64,000 nt of DNA, from NCBI GenBank assembly GCA_963556145.1, contig OY744464.1:3472001-3536000 (forward strand), in the 5' to 3' direction. This stretch comes from Hygrocybe punicea. Its lineage: Eukaryota > Basidiomycota > Agaricomycetes > Agaricales > Hygrophoraceae. Under the pieces are notes generated by a model that was not told the origin of the DNA, ran no database searches, and was given only the letters and a program-made list of their open reading frames with translations. Shown here one piece after another: positions 9,981 through 22,383 of this stretch (its first letter is position 1; every line of letters starts with the position of its first letter). Position numbers and translations under genes: made by a program.

Positions 9981-12900
9981 ATGCTGAAAATATGGAAGCA
10001 AGCTTGGAAAAGAGAGGATCCGCGACGTCCTCTACTTGGGCAAGACGGTGACCAGGGAGGCCAGTTGAGTGGAACTAGCCGCGGCGCTCCTTCTTTGGAG
10101 GCTGCCGTCGCAGTTCCCCCAGCGGATGGTAATCCTCTTCTCTCCGTGTTGAGCCATGGCGGAATTACACTCAAAAGGACGAGGACAAGTGATGATCCAG
10201 AGCCGTCTGCTAGTGACCGCGCAGATCGCTCAGCGAAACGGGCTAAAACCGAACAACGACCTTCCACACAAGATTCTCTCAGGAATCATTTGCCGGAAGT
10301 ACTCGAATTGCCTGGCACCGTTATATCCTCGCCATCCACTGCCAGTTTCGAGGAACAGATTTTAGAGCAAGCCAAACGAGAAAATAGTAAATCATTTTTA
10401 TATATCAGAGGTTTGGACTCTCACTCACGATGCTCTTAAGCCATCGTTGTTCTGCCCACTGAGCAATGTATGTTTCGTAACCATACCTGTTTTCTCTTGA
10501 TCGATAACTTGGTTCCATGCAGTTTCTCGTGTGGTTGCTCAAGTTTTAATCTGGGCAATCGACATGGAGCGAGCTCGCGCCATTCCGTCAGCTTCAACGC
10601 TCTATCGTACAGCGTTACTTGTAGTAGAGTCAGTATCCTCCAAATTTCCTGTTACAACCATTCATCTTTATTTTTTTTTCAAGCAATGATCCCGCCATAG
10701 ACGTATACCTGGGTCACCTGAGTCACACCAATCTTGACACAGGAAAGTTCGTGGGATCCAGTAGTAGCTGCGACGTCAGCCCATGGCCAGATCTACTCCG
10801 GAAAGACGTTGTAGTCACCACGGCCAACGTGAGCTTTGTTATCGTGGACTACATTCTTTTAGACTTATTTGTGGGCAGTCGTTGGTCCGGGCGCTGTTAA
10901 GAGGCGAACTTACCATAACGCAACTTCATATTCTTGTCATTACTAACGTGCAAAACATCAACAACCAGGATTCGCGGCTCGTCGTGCCAATTTTGAAATC
11001 AATCAATAACTTTTACCGCGTCACAGAACCATTTTCGAGACCAAAGATCTTTGCCTTGGCGAATCAGCCTACAGACCGCAAAGTCCACTTTGACTCGGAC
11101 ATGTTGGAACTAGAAGATACCATTGATGCCAAAGTCTTCGGGATCTCGAGTGACACGCGGTCGGAACTTCTTGCTCTCCCGGATCGCCCGAATGAGGCAG
11201 TAGTGCTCTATGACAACCCCCTACAGATCACAGAGACCAAGTTATTCAAACAGCTGCGCCAGTTGGATCCAGCAGGGTGTATATTCCGGCGGCATTTCAA
11301 GGCTGCAAATTGCGTCCTCACTGAGGTGGGCGCGTGTGCCTCAGACCTGGTCTGGCGACGCGCACTGAAGGAGATCGAGGCGAGTGTGACGCCTTCGTAC
11401 AACGAGGATGATTCTGGAGGGCAATCTGAGGAGAGTTCAATTAAATTAACAATACGGGACCTTGTCAAAAATTGGGTTTTCGCAATGCCGAACTTGGATT
11501 CAAGCTCAAAAGGCTTCAATGTGACCTCAAAATTTGTTCGACTCGTACAGATTCTCGTGTCTTGCGAACCATATGGAGAATCTTTCCGTGGACTTGTGTT
11601 CGGTCAGCTCCTGTGAAACATTCATTGGCCCACTAGCTGAATCGTCCAACTAGTGCAGAAACGAGTGACAGCCCTGGCCATTTCAGACCTCCTGAGAAAT
11701 TTGGGTGACCATTTCGGATTTCTTCGCCCTTACGCTTTGGTCGGTCGGGGTTCACGTATAGACCTCCTGCTTCAGGTTGGAACATTCGCAATTTAACAAT
11801 GCTTAACTCATATATTTGTCCAGCAAGAAGAATGTTTTCGTGCATTCGCAGCCGGCACATATAATCTTCTCATAGCCACCAAATCTGCTGAAGACTTGGA
11901 TATTCCCAAGGCGTCGATGGTTATTCGGTACGAGTAGTTCGAAATGTCACACCGCAAGTTATGCATGTCATTTTCAGGTTCGATCTGTTCGAAAGTCAGC
12001 TATCCTATGGGTATGCACGAGCTCGGACTCGGGGCCGGGAAAGTTATTTGGTACACATGATCGAGAGAGGTAATGAGGTCCATCGTCGTATTCTGGCACA
12101 GATCACGCAGTTAAATCACGGGATGCGAAAATGGACTGACGCTTTGTGTAAAGGCCAAGGAAGTTCAATCCCACCTCCCACCTTGCGTGAGACCACATAT
12201 CCGTATCCCTCCGATAGCGAAGACGAGCCTGATGAGTTTATCAACGATCCTACCACTTCTGGACGTATCCGTCTACGGGATGCCACAGCTGTCATTTATC
12301 GTTTTGCGTCTAGGTTAGGAAATCCTGACTTGGAAGCGGTTGGTGGTCCACTCTTCAAATACGAAGAAGATCCCGAACCTGGAGCCTCTCGTGTTTCTTG
12401 TACCATTGTGTTGCCGGGATCACCGGTTCACGCAATTTCAGGCTCACATGCCTTTTCAATATCGCACGCAAGACGCGAAGCCTGCTTTCAAGCATGTCTG
12501 GAGTTATACCAGAAAGGGTTCCTTGACTATCGTCTGTTTCCAAGGATCCCGCGCATCGGTGGGCAGGAGCTTGCACCTCCAGCAATTGAGAGGGAGAACA
12601 AAGTCCTCACTTCCCGTAACTATTGGCTCAAAAAGCCTGTCTTTTGGCTTGATGCGGTACCAGCTCCAATCAGGTCACTGTATCCTACTCTTATCTCCAT
12701 CAACCACTTCGACCAGGCCTCTCAACCTTACGCACCCATGTTAATCCTGACTCGACAACCTCTTCCACATCTACAACGCTTCAAGCTTTTTTTCTCGGGT
12801 GTGCCGGCGGATGTTCAGTTTAGACGGTGTGCAGAATTCCAGCTAGACGAAAAACAACTACACGACATCTACCTGTACACGATCAGAGTGTGCCGGGCTA

Positions 12901-15671
12901 TAGCAAACAAACCATTTATCTGCGCCTTGGACAGCATGGCTTATTTTTTTGCTCCTCTTAGTCTTTTGTGGGAAGGGCCTCCATTGCACCGCTGGGAACT
13001 TCCCAATGTCATCGACCACATACCTTGGGACTTAGTCTCGCTCGCGGCGCATGCCTGGGTGACAAATCTGCGATTGGATGACCTTGATAGTTTGACAGAG
13101 GATATCAAAGATGCAGTTATCCAAGACAGATTTGTCGAGTTCACCAGACGGTACGACGCAGTCAGGATGAGACCTGACCTCACGCCCCTCAGCAAGCCGG
13201 TAGACAGCCCTGTAAGTTGACTACCTACGAGTCTCAACCATCACTTACAACTCAGGATCCAGCGAGAAGCGGCGTACGAGAACTTAGTCGAATACTGTAA
13301 AACCTGTCGCAAAGGGTTCGAAGGTTTGCAGAACTACCACCAACCCCTTATCGAAGTGCAGAGGGTTCCCGCCGTTCTGAATCGGTTAAATCCTACATCT
13401 CGACCTTTGACTGCGTCGCTGAAATTGCCTGCCAAATGTAAGCAACACTACATTGATTTTCTTCATAACTGATCTCAAGCGAGAATATCTATAGACCTGA
13501 TCCCTGAGCTTTGCGCAAAGTTTACGATTCCAGCTAGGTGACATAATCTATTAAAGTGTCTGGCAAGAGATTGACGACAAATTTCGTCGTAGCACGTGGC
13601 GCACTGCCCTGCTTCTACCATCTATTACCCGTAGAATAGACGACTTCCTGTTAGTGAAAGAGCTGAATGCCAAGTTCTTTGATCATGCAGTATCCGAACA
13701 TCTCCTCCACATGGCTATATCTGCTCCATCTGCAGGCATCGAATATGACTATGAACGTTTAGAGCTCCTCGGCGCGTGTTGACATTCTCTCGATATGACT
13801 TCGTCTGACACACTGATTATCAGGAGACGCGTTTTTGAAGTACCTGTCCTCGATTTACGTCTTTGTAACTAATCCGACACATAGTGAGGGAACCCTGCAC
13901 ATTTCGCGGCAACGTATAATCAGCAACAAAGCTCTACTTCACAATGCTGCTCAGACTGGATTACCTTCATTCGTTCAGGCTAAACCCTTCTCAGTTAGAT
14001 CATGGCAACCACCAAATTTCGCAGTGGCGGCGACTGCCACTCAGGTCTTTGAGTTTGAGAAATCCATGGAAGTAGGCCCCTTGCAAAACTCTAACGCCCA
14101 GACCTCCTGTTGCCAGGCGTTCCAGGCAGAGCAATCAGTAGGACAAGAATCCAACACCATTCCGGAGGGCGTAGAACGCCAATCCTCCAAAAAACGGCAC
14201 AGGAAGAGATACCAAGACCGAAGTACGCATTGGCTTGGGAATAAGGTAGCATCCGGCGCCCTTGGGTGGGATTAATCTGACCACTGCATCTCAGGCTGTA
14301 GCTGATGTAGCGGAAGCCATTATTGGGGCTGCATATATATCAGGAGGTCGTGAAACCGCCCTCAAGGTCACGAAAGCGTTGAATATCCCCGTGCCCAATA
14401 TCGATCACTGGTCGGATTTCAGCCGCAAGGCCTTGGCTCCTCCTCCCGATGTCAGTGCCACACTAAGACCTGGATCTATTCAAGCAGTAGAGGCTATCAT
14501 AGGCCACAAGTTTCTTCGTCCGCATCTCTTGGCTCAAGCTCTTGTTCGTAGAGGTTTCAAATTACTTATTGTCTTGTTGACCAGCTATTATTAATTCAGA
14601 CACACGCTTCAATACAAGGGTATGAAGCAACTTCATATGAACGACTTGAGTTCATTGGGGATGCAATTCTCGATTTTAGTCCGCTGTTATTCTTTCTATC
14701 TTATGTACGTCTGCTCATCATCGTCCCAGTGGTCATTCGACATATTTTTGATCGTGATGGGCAACTGTCTCCTGGAGGGCTTACCCTACTCAAGGTACTT
14801 TCTTCTTCCAGTCGCCGGTCACACGGGCCCAACGCTAATCCACAGCTAAGGGGGCAATGGTGTCAAATTCTACCCTAGCAGCACTCTGCGTGTGGTCTGG
14901 CCTACAAGAACATCTTATGTTCGAATCTTATCCCCTAGCAAAGGGTATCCAGGCTTACGCGGACCAACTCAAAGCTAAGGAGGCGGAAGAATATCAGCAG
15001 GCTGAAATAGAAGGCAGAGCACCAGGACAATATTGGCTGGAGTCTGAACCACCAAAGGTGCGTGACTTTGCCCAGTAGGCCAGATGGCGGTGTAATGAAG
15101 CATCACATACGTCTGCAGGCCCTCTCAGATGTAGTAGAATCAATCATAGGCGCCATCTACATCTCTGATAATTTCTCTCCTATTGGAGCAGAGGCCTTTT
15201 TCGATAATGTCTTAAAACCATTTTACGACCGGTACATCACTCTGAAGACACTTTCTCACCACCCAACGAAGACTCTGTTTGAACTATTTCAAGCGCAAGG
15301 ATGCAAACAATTCAAAATAATCAAGGAGAAGAGCGAGGAACTATTGAGCTGCTGTGACGGTAGGAGACTGCCCTACTCTGCGTTTCACGAACTGGGAACA
15401 TATTGTTGTAGTCATCGTTCACGAGGTTATTCTAGCAAGCGCGACAGACTTCACGGCAGCATCCGCCGCTCGCAGGGCATCCCTATTCGCACTTGACGCC
15501 TTGGAAGGAGACGCCGATTTCTTGACGCGGACATGTGATTGTCGAACACGTCACCAGGGGAGAAAACCTCAATACAAGACCCTGAACTGCATTACAAGTG
15601 GTTTTGGAGAGGAAGAGGAGGAAGACATTCAGGCTGTAGAGGGTACATTGGCCCAGGTTGAAGACGAGTGA
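9981..15671 (+). CDS. Dicer-like ribonuclease with degenerate helicase
   Basis: Large multi-exon Dicer (about 1,400 residues) that would cut double-stranded RNA into small RNAs. Domain order: disordered N-terminus; helicase-like region (about 10340-12060); Dicer dimerisation domain (12260-12560, SRVSCTIVLPGSP..); platform/PAZ-like region; RNase IIIa (13690-14420); RNase IIIb (14600-15260); basic C-terminal dsRNA-binding-like tail. Both RNase III domains keep their acidic residues (YERLELLGDAF with DVAEAIIGAAY; YERLEFIGDAI with DVVESIIGAIY). The helicase has lost Walker A (LPTEQFSR in place of LPTGSGKT), the DECH box (ILVITNVQN) and the QxxGRxxR motif (YARARTRG), while motif IV context FRGLVFVQKR survives. 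The RNase IIIa signature is split by a GC-AG intron (13772-13823). Every motif-bearing exon joins in frame, so this is a working gene rather than a pseudogene. The start codon is uncertain; Met at 9981 is the first in the open first exon. Confidence 0.88.
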
Positions 15672-16304
15672 GAGTTTCATATTGGAGAAAGATATTGATT
15701 GCTGGATAATTTTCTTCAAATCAAATATCTGGATGACCGAACTGACAAGTTCAAGATATCTTGGATCCGGCTTTCTTCATGCACCGCCAGCTGCTTTCCT
15801 TCTGTTGAAGTATTACTTAGCACGAGTATTACCGATGTAGATAAGCCACCTACATTTGAAAGGCTGATGCCAGGAATGGGATGCTAAATCCTGACATGAG
15901 GAAAGCAAAAACCTTTACAGCGAATACGCCCTTCTTCTCGCCAGGAAACTTGAAAGGGAAGTGCTGTCAAAGGGGAATACAAATCATTACATTGACTTCA
16001 ATCGAGTCACAATACACATACGTGGTATTCACCATGTGCATAGCGTGCAGGTGCAGTAAGACGAGAGCGGATTGCTTGATTGCGCAGCAGCGGAGCACGA
16101 CTCAGGAGAGGCATTTCACCGATACCGACTGCCAGCGGGAAACGAGGAGAACCGTGCGAAACTAGAAGAAAATTGTATGGATTTCTTTTTTGGCGCACAT
16201 TTCAAGCCAAATGGGGATGACCGCCTAACTTACCGGATAAGATCTGGTTAGGTGCGGCTGCCCATGGGAAGACAGACGATCTTAAGTTTATTGGTGGACG
16301 ATCT
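15672..16304. other. intergenic, no supported gene
   Basis: About 630 bp between the Dicer stop and the aldehyde dehydrogenase start. Short open stretches show no splice continuity or family motif. It probably holds the Dicer 3' UTR and the next promoter. Confidence 0.5.
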
Positions 16305-18974
16305 ATGAGGTCAAACTTAATATTATCCACTTCTCTGGGCCGCTTCAAGTTCATCCGTCAAGCCCTGGCCCATCCAGGAAGATACTTCTTGTCCACCAAC
16401 ATGACCCAGACTGCCATTGTCAACCTTCCGCATAGCGATAAGAAAATTATTGTCCACACCGGCCTGTTCATCAACAACGAATTCGTGCCGTCGGTGGACT
16501 CAAAAGAACTGATACAGTAAGCCGATTACGATTACGGTGGGGGGCACTCACGCATTACTTAACCTTGCCTCGTCCAGTGCCTTAAATCCTGCTACCGAGG
16601 AGGTGGTCTGCTCCGTAGTCGCAGGTGTGTCACCAGTGATCATTCTTCTGATCTGCGCCAACTCAGTTCTCATCTGCAGCATCCGAAAGGGATATCGATT
16701 TGGCCGTAGCTGCCGCGCGAAAAGCCTACAACACCACATGGGGAAAGAATGTCACTGGTTTCGAGCGATCCAGGTTGATCAACAAGTTAGCTGACCTTAT
16801 CGAGAGAGATCAACAGGAACTCGCTGAGCTGGAATGCTTGAACAACGGAAAACCCGTGAGAGTCGCAAGGCAAGCTTTATTTCTCCTGCCAGTGGCAACT
16901 TCCAAATAAGAAATTGAACTGCAGGGATTTTGACATCTGCGACACAATTCAAGTTTTTCGGTACTATGCTGGGTGGGCGGATAAAATTACCGGCCAGGTT
17001 AGTGTGCAATCGCCTTATTCAAAATGATGGTTGACAACTGTACATTTGTCAACTGTACATTAGACCATCGAGGTCGATAATGGGAAAAAATTGGCATTTA
17101 CTCGACATGATCCGATCGGAGTGTGTGGTCAGATGTAGTGTCTTCTTTCCAGAGCAGAATCTGTGAGATTCCTCACTTTCTTACAGCATTCCGTGGAACT
17201 ATCCAATCAACATGTGGTGAGTTGGTCGCTGAAACTCGGACGAAGAAATAGCACACAACCGATTTTCTAGGTCTTGGAAAGTCGCCCCTGCCTTGGCTTG
17301 TGGTTGCACAATCGTGATGAAACCGTCAGAAGTGACGCCCCTCACTGCACTGGTATGTTCGGCCCCTTGTATCTCTACACTTGACTTATCGAATCAGAAA
17401 CTCTCCGAACTCGTCAAAGAAGCCGGGTAAGGACACTGTCCCCCGCTGTTTTGCTCTCTGCTGATGTCAAATGCGACTCAGGTTCCCCCCGGGGGTGTTA
17501 AATACTGTGCCGTCTTTAGGACATATCGGCGGCGCAGCGTTGGCGGCACACCTAGACGTTGACAAGGTTGCGTTCACAGGCTCCACCGCTACCGGCCGAA
17601 AAATCATGGAAGCGGCTTCCAAGAGTAATCTCAAAAAGGTCTTGCTACGTACTCTGTTTTGTGCGGTCTCTGATGCTTTGTATACAGGTTTCCCTTGAAC
17701 TGGGTGGTAAATCGCCACAATTAATTTTTGAGTCTGCGGATCTGGAGCAAGGTTAGTCATATTGTCAGTTCACCATGATCGCCAAGTCGGGGATTGGCCC
17801 AAATGGTTTTGATTGTCATCCAACGCACTCGCGATCGCCTTAGGAGTGTTTCAGTCAAACGCCATATGATTATCTTGTCCTGGAACTCAGCCTGTGTTTG
17901 TTTATAGCCGCAAACTGGGCAGCTCTCGGGATATTTTACAATACTGGCCAAGATTGTACCGCTGGATCCCGTGTTTACGTCCAAGATACAATATACGACA
18001 AATTCATCCCTTTGCTAGTGGATAAAGCCAAGCAACTTGTTATGGGTGATGGATTTGAGGAAAAGACTGCTGGTGGACCTGTGGTGGGTCATATGGCTAT
18101 GGTTTATTGGTTGAACTCACAGCCGTTACGTGAAGGTATCAAAGGTACAGTATGATAAAGTGTGGGGATATATCGAACACGGGAAGAAAGAAGGTGCCAA
18201 GGTGATATTTGGAGGCCAAAAGAGACTGGGGAAAGGATTTTTTGTCGAACCTACCAGTGAGGCGACTTATAATATTTTGATGCCCCGATACAAATTCTTT
18301 CCAACAGTATTCACCGACATCACACCGGACATGAAAATTGTAAGCCCCCGATGACCATGGATGGAGGATCGCTAACTGTGGCATATGCAGGTAAAAGAGG
18401 AAGTAAGTCGGATGAAGCGGCATTCGTCCACCGCTCACTTACATCATCTTTGTAGATTTTTGGTCCTGTCCTCGCGATTGGAAAATTCAGAACTGAAGAG
18501 GAAGCCATTGCGCTGGCAAACGACACTGTCTACGGTCTTGGTGCCGGACTACATTCTAGTGAGAATTTACTCTCCCTGACCCTGACCACGCTCATCAACT
18601 TGTGCGTTTGTGCGCTTATGTCAGATGATGCAAATCAGTGCATGCGTGTTTCATCTGCCCTCGAGGCGGGGACGGTTAGTCCTCTTTGTCTTTTGTCCCT
18701 TTCTTGTCTTGCCCTTCCAAGTTCTGAACAATTGATACGGTATAGGTCTGGGTGAATCAATATAACCTCGTTTGCAACAATGCACCTTTTGGGGGCAAAA
18801 AGCAGAGCGGATTCGGTGCGTGTGGTTTATTCACTATTATTTACGAAGAGTTTTGGGGAAGCTGATCTGTGACGATACGCAGGCCGCGAGCTTGGAAGTT
18901 ATGCCTTGGAAGAGTACACCTCAGTCAAATCGGTACTCTGGAACTTTGGCGAAAAGCTAAAATGGCCCTTGTGA
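16305..18974 (+). CDS. NAD(P)-dependent aldehyde dehydrogenase
   Basis: Oxidises aldehydes to carboxylic acids (ALDH class 1/2-like). About 530 residues assembled from many short exons. Seen motifs: [37 protein letters not shown]; nucleotide-binding FTGSTATGR; the catalytic glutamate in LELGGKSPQ; the nucleophilic cysteine in [12 protein letters not shown]; late motifs [10 protein letters not shown] and [15 protein letters not shown]. The ORF opens with a 31-residue basic, hydroxylated leader ([19 protein letters not shown]) rich in Arg and lacking acidic residues, like a mitochondrial presequence; a second Met (MTQTAIVNL) at 16398 would give a cytosolic form. An apparent insertion after FVEPT is an intron. 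The stop is TGA at 18972-18974. Exact substrate cannot be told. Confidence 0.93.
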
Positions 18975-19504
18975 CGCAAATACTCAAACACCCTGAATAT
19001 CATCATACTATTTCCTTTGAGTGAGCGGTGCCGGGAAGACGTAAAAGCCTGAAACAAATCACCCCGCCTTTCAAATTGGCATCGTTACGCACACGTGTAT
19101 ATTGACAATTGGGCTTTTCACTTTGTAATACCTTCGCCAGTTTCCGAATACATGGGAACAGTCGCGCAGGACTTGACAACGTGAATGCAGTGAACCCTTG
19201 ATATGAAGCCTTGGGCGTCAGCTTTGACAGACAAAAACATTTTATTTAATCATACTCGACGTTGCTCACCTCATGATTGTCCAAACGTTTCAGGTTGCTA
19301 CTATAATACTTCACATGATAAAACATCCTCCATAATAAAGTTTCAGGGACTCTTTAACCATGTAAGATTGATCGCGTCTCTGAATCTCCTGATCACCAGG
19401 CTGAAGGTACAGGATACTGTAACGTTATTATGGAAAGGGTGTATAGGGGCGATCTAGGAACATGAAATCGGGACGGTGACTCGCATAGAAACTAGGGAAG
19501 TAAT
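18975..19504. other. intergenic, no supported gene
   Basis: About 530 bp between convergent genes (aldehyde dehydrogenase and zinc-cluster protein). AT-rich, no coding signal; expected to hold both 3' UTRs. Confidence 0.55.
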
Positions 19505-20451
19505 TCATAATAAGCGAGAATCTGAGATTTCCTGTGAGAATGATTTAAATAATGTCGGTTGTAATTGAAGATCGAGCGAAACATACGGTCAACATTTCTC
19601 CAGCCTGCTCCGCGATCATGAATCCTCCGCATGATTCACAGAAGCAACGGTCCCACGTGGAATAGCCGCTATTCAGTCGAAGTGTGTTAGACACCACGAA
19701 AAAACTTTTGTTGTGACAAGAACTTACGATGTAGGAGGCATCTGGTCCTCTGTGCCATACTGAAGCAAGCCGATTTGGTTATCAAACGTTTCAGCGGATC
19801 CTTGACTCCCTGAGGTTACGGGACCCGTCATGCTCTGGGTTTCCACCGATGGGGCTCCCAATTGAGGGCAGGGATGGTATGGGGGGTTGTATGGGTTGTA
19901 AGTATATTGCTGTTGGGTATCGAATATCTGGGCAGAGCCTGGCTCGCTGGCGGGCGAGTTTATCGGAAACAGAGTGTCATCGGTGAACGGGGGGTAGCTG
20001 GTTCCATCATTTGGCCATTCTCTCGACGGCATTTCAGCACTTTCTACCGTCATATCGACAGGTGGATTGATGTACGAAGCCGCCCCCTGATGGTTGACCT
20101 CACGGTTATCGTACTGATGCTTGAGCGGCGCTGTGACTGGCAATGATTCCGGCTCGCTGGCTGTGATGGAAGAGACTGAGCCCATCGAATTTGCCGGGGC
20201 TGTATTGGTCGCGGCTGAGCTAACGGGCTCGTACACGCAATCCCAGCCTTTTTTTTTACAGCGGGAACATCTTGACCCAAGCGAGAGTGGACAGCACTGG
20301 GACGACTGGTGAGAATGGGCAAAAGCAACAGCGGAGGGGTAACCTTGACATGGCTCGAACGACAATTGGTACAGGCGACTTCGGCTCTCTTTTGACGAAG
20401 CTTGAAGGGTTCCAAGATGTTAGCCATTGATAAAGCAGGAGGAAATTGCAA
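19505..20451 (-). CDS. Zn2Cys6 fungal-type transcription factor (small)
   Basis: About 261-264 residues from four exons (20344-20451; 20296 or 20305 down to 19728; 19587-19668; 19505-19531). The N-terminus carries a Zn2Cys6 cluster read as ACTNCRSSHVK, intron, CCPLSLGSRC, SRCKKKGWDC. Using the acceptor that starts exon 2 at 20296 the spacing is canonical C-x2-C-x6-C-x8-C-x2-C-x6-C; the acceptor 9 nt earlier inserts SSQ and breaks it. After the cluster comes a Ser/Pro/Gln/Tyr-rich tail (QQQYTYNPYNPPYHP) and a short C-terminal segment with an extra Cys pair (CFCESCGGFM). No fungal-specific middle homology domain, so it is a minimal factor. Met at 20427 is an alternative start. Target genes cannot be inferred. 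Confidence 0.8.
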
Positions 20452-21406
20452 GGGATGAGGGGAGCCTTAACAGAACCGTCGCATTTTATTTGAGCTGGTG
20501 GGACAGCGGAAACAAATCCGAAACTCCCGGAAAGGACAAAAAGTGAATCTTGGAAACGAAGCAAGGAGAACCCGTAATTGTCAATCATGAGGCCGTTGCT
20601 GCGAACCGAACTCGAGGCAGAAGCATGATTTGCTTCCGGACGCTGGTCATTCAAAATATGGCGTCTAATGACTGAAAATATTCAACGCGGCGACATGCCA
20701 AATGGGTGTCGCAGCAACGGATCGCCACTGGCCCGTGACTTTCGGGAAAAAAAAATTAAACATTCAGGACAGGTATCCGAGCAGGTGGAAGTGTTGCCAG
20801 ATTAGTTTTTCCGTGAGGGAAGGCTCGTGGTGGGAAATATTGGTACATCGGACCCAAGCGACTGGGAATCCGAAGGCCACTGCGTTATTGCAGTTGGATC
20901 TAGTTGTCCGTCTAAATTTAGTTTAGTTGCGTACGGCATTGGGGGGGAGATTGTACTGTGTTTGAGATTAGGTAGGACACTAAAACATACCTCCAATGGT
21001 CGAACTGTTCCGACGATTGTCAATACAAAAGCATGCTGTAAAGGCAGCGCCGACTCAGAAAGAGCACCCTGACAACGTTCGCTCGAACAGGCGCCTTGAG
21101 ACCGAAGGTGGAAAACCAGTCTTCGCACGAGGATCCGGCAACCAAGCAGAATCCGGATTAAAAAACAAAACATCCATCGCCCTATACTGATTATACACAG
21201 AAACCCGGGTCATGCGAACTACACACGAGTAGAACACGAACATACATGGCGGCTAAATTGAAGAAATTAGTTCTTGCCTCCACCTTCGATGCAGATATGG
21301 AACCAACGAGGCTAACCCTGCGTAGCAAAGCCATCTTCAAATCAATTGACTTCCCAAACGCTGGTCGGATCATGTTAAACGTACGACGTGACAAAAGGGA
21401 TAGATT
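20452..21406. other. upstream region of zinc-cluster gene, no gene seen
   Basis: About 955 bp between the zinc-cluster start and the proteasome gene stop. Several short open stretches lack motifs or splice support. It probably contains a long 5' UTR or promoter and the PRE8 3' UTR. Confidence 0.5.
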
Positions 21407-22383
21407 CTACAAAGACAAGTAGTCTTTAACCTCCTCCTCGGTTAATTTCCTGAATGTGGGCTTTGGTCGACCAGTCTCCCCGCCGATCTTCCCCAACTCC
21501 AGTTCTTCCGCTGTCGGCACGGTGACAACGCCTATCTCAATCGTCTTCTCCGTCAATTGCCCCTCAAAACCCTCTTTCAGGGTGAGGAGAGCCGTATGGA
21601 TGGCATCTTCCAGGCTGATGTCATCATTGTATCTGGGTCAAGACGTGTAGATAAAGTTTGGTCAGTTGGTGTGATATATGTGTAGACTGACCGTTTTTCT
21701 AGAAAGGTTTTGGCATTGACCATGTTTTTACCGTTTGCACTGGCTTTCCAAGCCCAGAACGACCCTGATGGATCTACCTGATATAAGCTTGGTCCTCGAT
21801 TGATGTCCCAACCTGCCACTAGAAGCGAGACTCCATAGGGTCGAACACCTCTGTGTCGTAGATTTAGTTCCAGTGAAGCAATCGTAAGAGAAGGGCGTAC
21901 CCGGATTGGGTGGCTTGCTGCATGACGGTGGCTATTTCTTGGGTTAAAACTCTTGTCGGCGGGTATTCACCGTAGATCTTCCAGTACGCTTGGGCACTCT
22001 TGCGAGCCTTGGCAACCAACACTCGAAAGTCAGGGCCCATTCCGGAGTACACGATACCGATGTTTGGGCAAATAATGGCGACTTTGTCCAGCATGGAATC
22101 ATCAATCAGGATCGATGATGACTTCTTCTCGGTAGCAATGACAATGCCATTTGATGCTACAAATAATGTAAACGCTCAAAACTGTAAACTATTAATCGGC
22201 AGACCTTTAATGCCGAGGCTCGTGGTTCCTTGAGACACTGCGGCTAACGCATGTTCGATTTGAACCAGTTTACCGCTCGGAGAGAAGACGGTAAGAGAGT
22301 AACTGGTAAAAAAATGAGTCAGCCGTAATTATTCCTAGTACCAGATTCTACGACCTGTATGCTCCACCATCTGCACTTGCCAT
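21407..22383 (-). CDS. PRE8: 20S proteasome subunit alpha-2
   Basis: Structural outer-ring subunit of the 20S proteasome, PSMA2/Pre8 type. Five exons (22355-22383, 22205-22302, 21901-22156, 21692-21850, 21407-21632) give 255 residues. The N-terminal proteasome alpha signature is present ([18 protein letters not shown]), followed by [46 protein letters not shown] and [10 protein letters not shown]. Alpha subunits are not proteolytic, so no catalytic Thr is expected. The C-terminus ends [10 protein letters not shown], slightly longer than in animals. HxxA in QIEHAL replaces the commoner QIEYAL. Assignment to alpha-2 rests on the [12 protein letters not shown] and SSLE/YNDD-type sequence and is strong. 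Confidence 0.93.

Noticed and set aside
12340..12744. 134-codon + strand frame
   Set aside because: Shadow of the Dicer dimerisation-domain exon, which is in another frame with clear homology-type motifs.
17026..17062. TGACAACTGTACATT repeated twice in tandem
   Set aside because: Short imperfect tandem repeat inside an aldehyde dehydrogenase intron; no function indicated.
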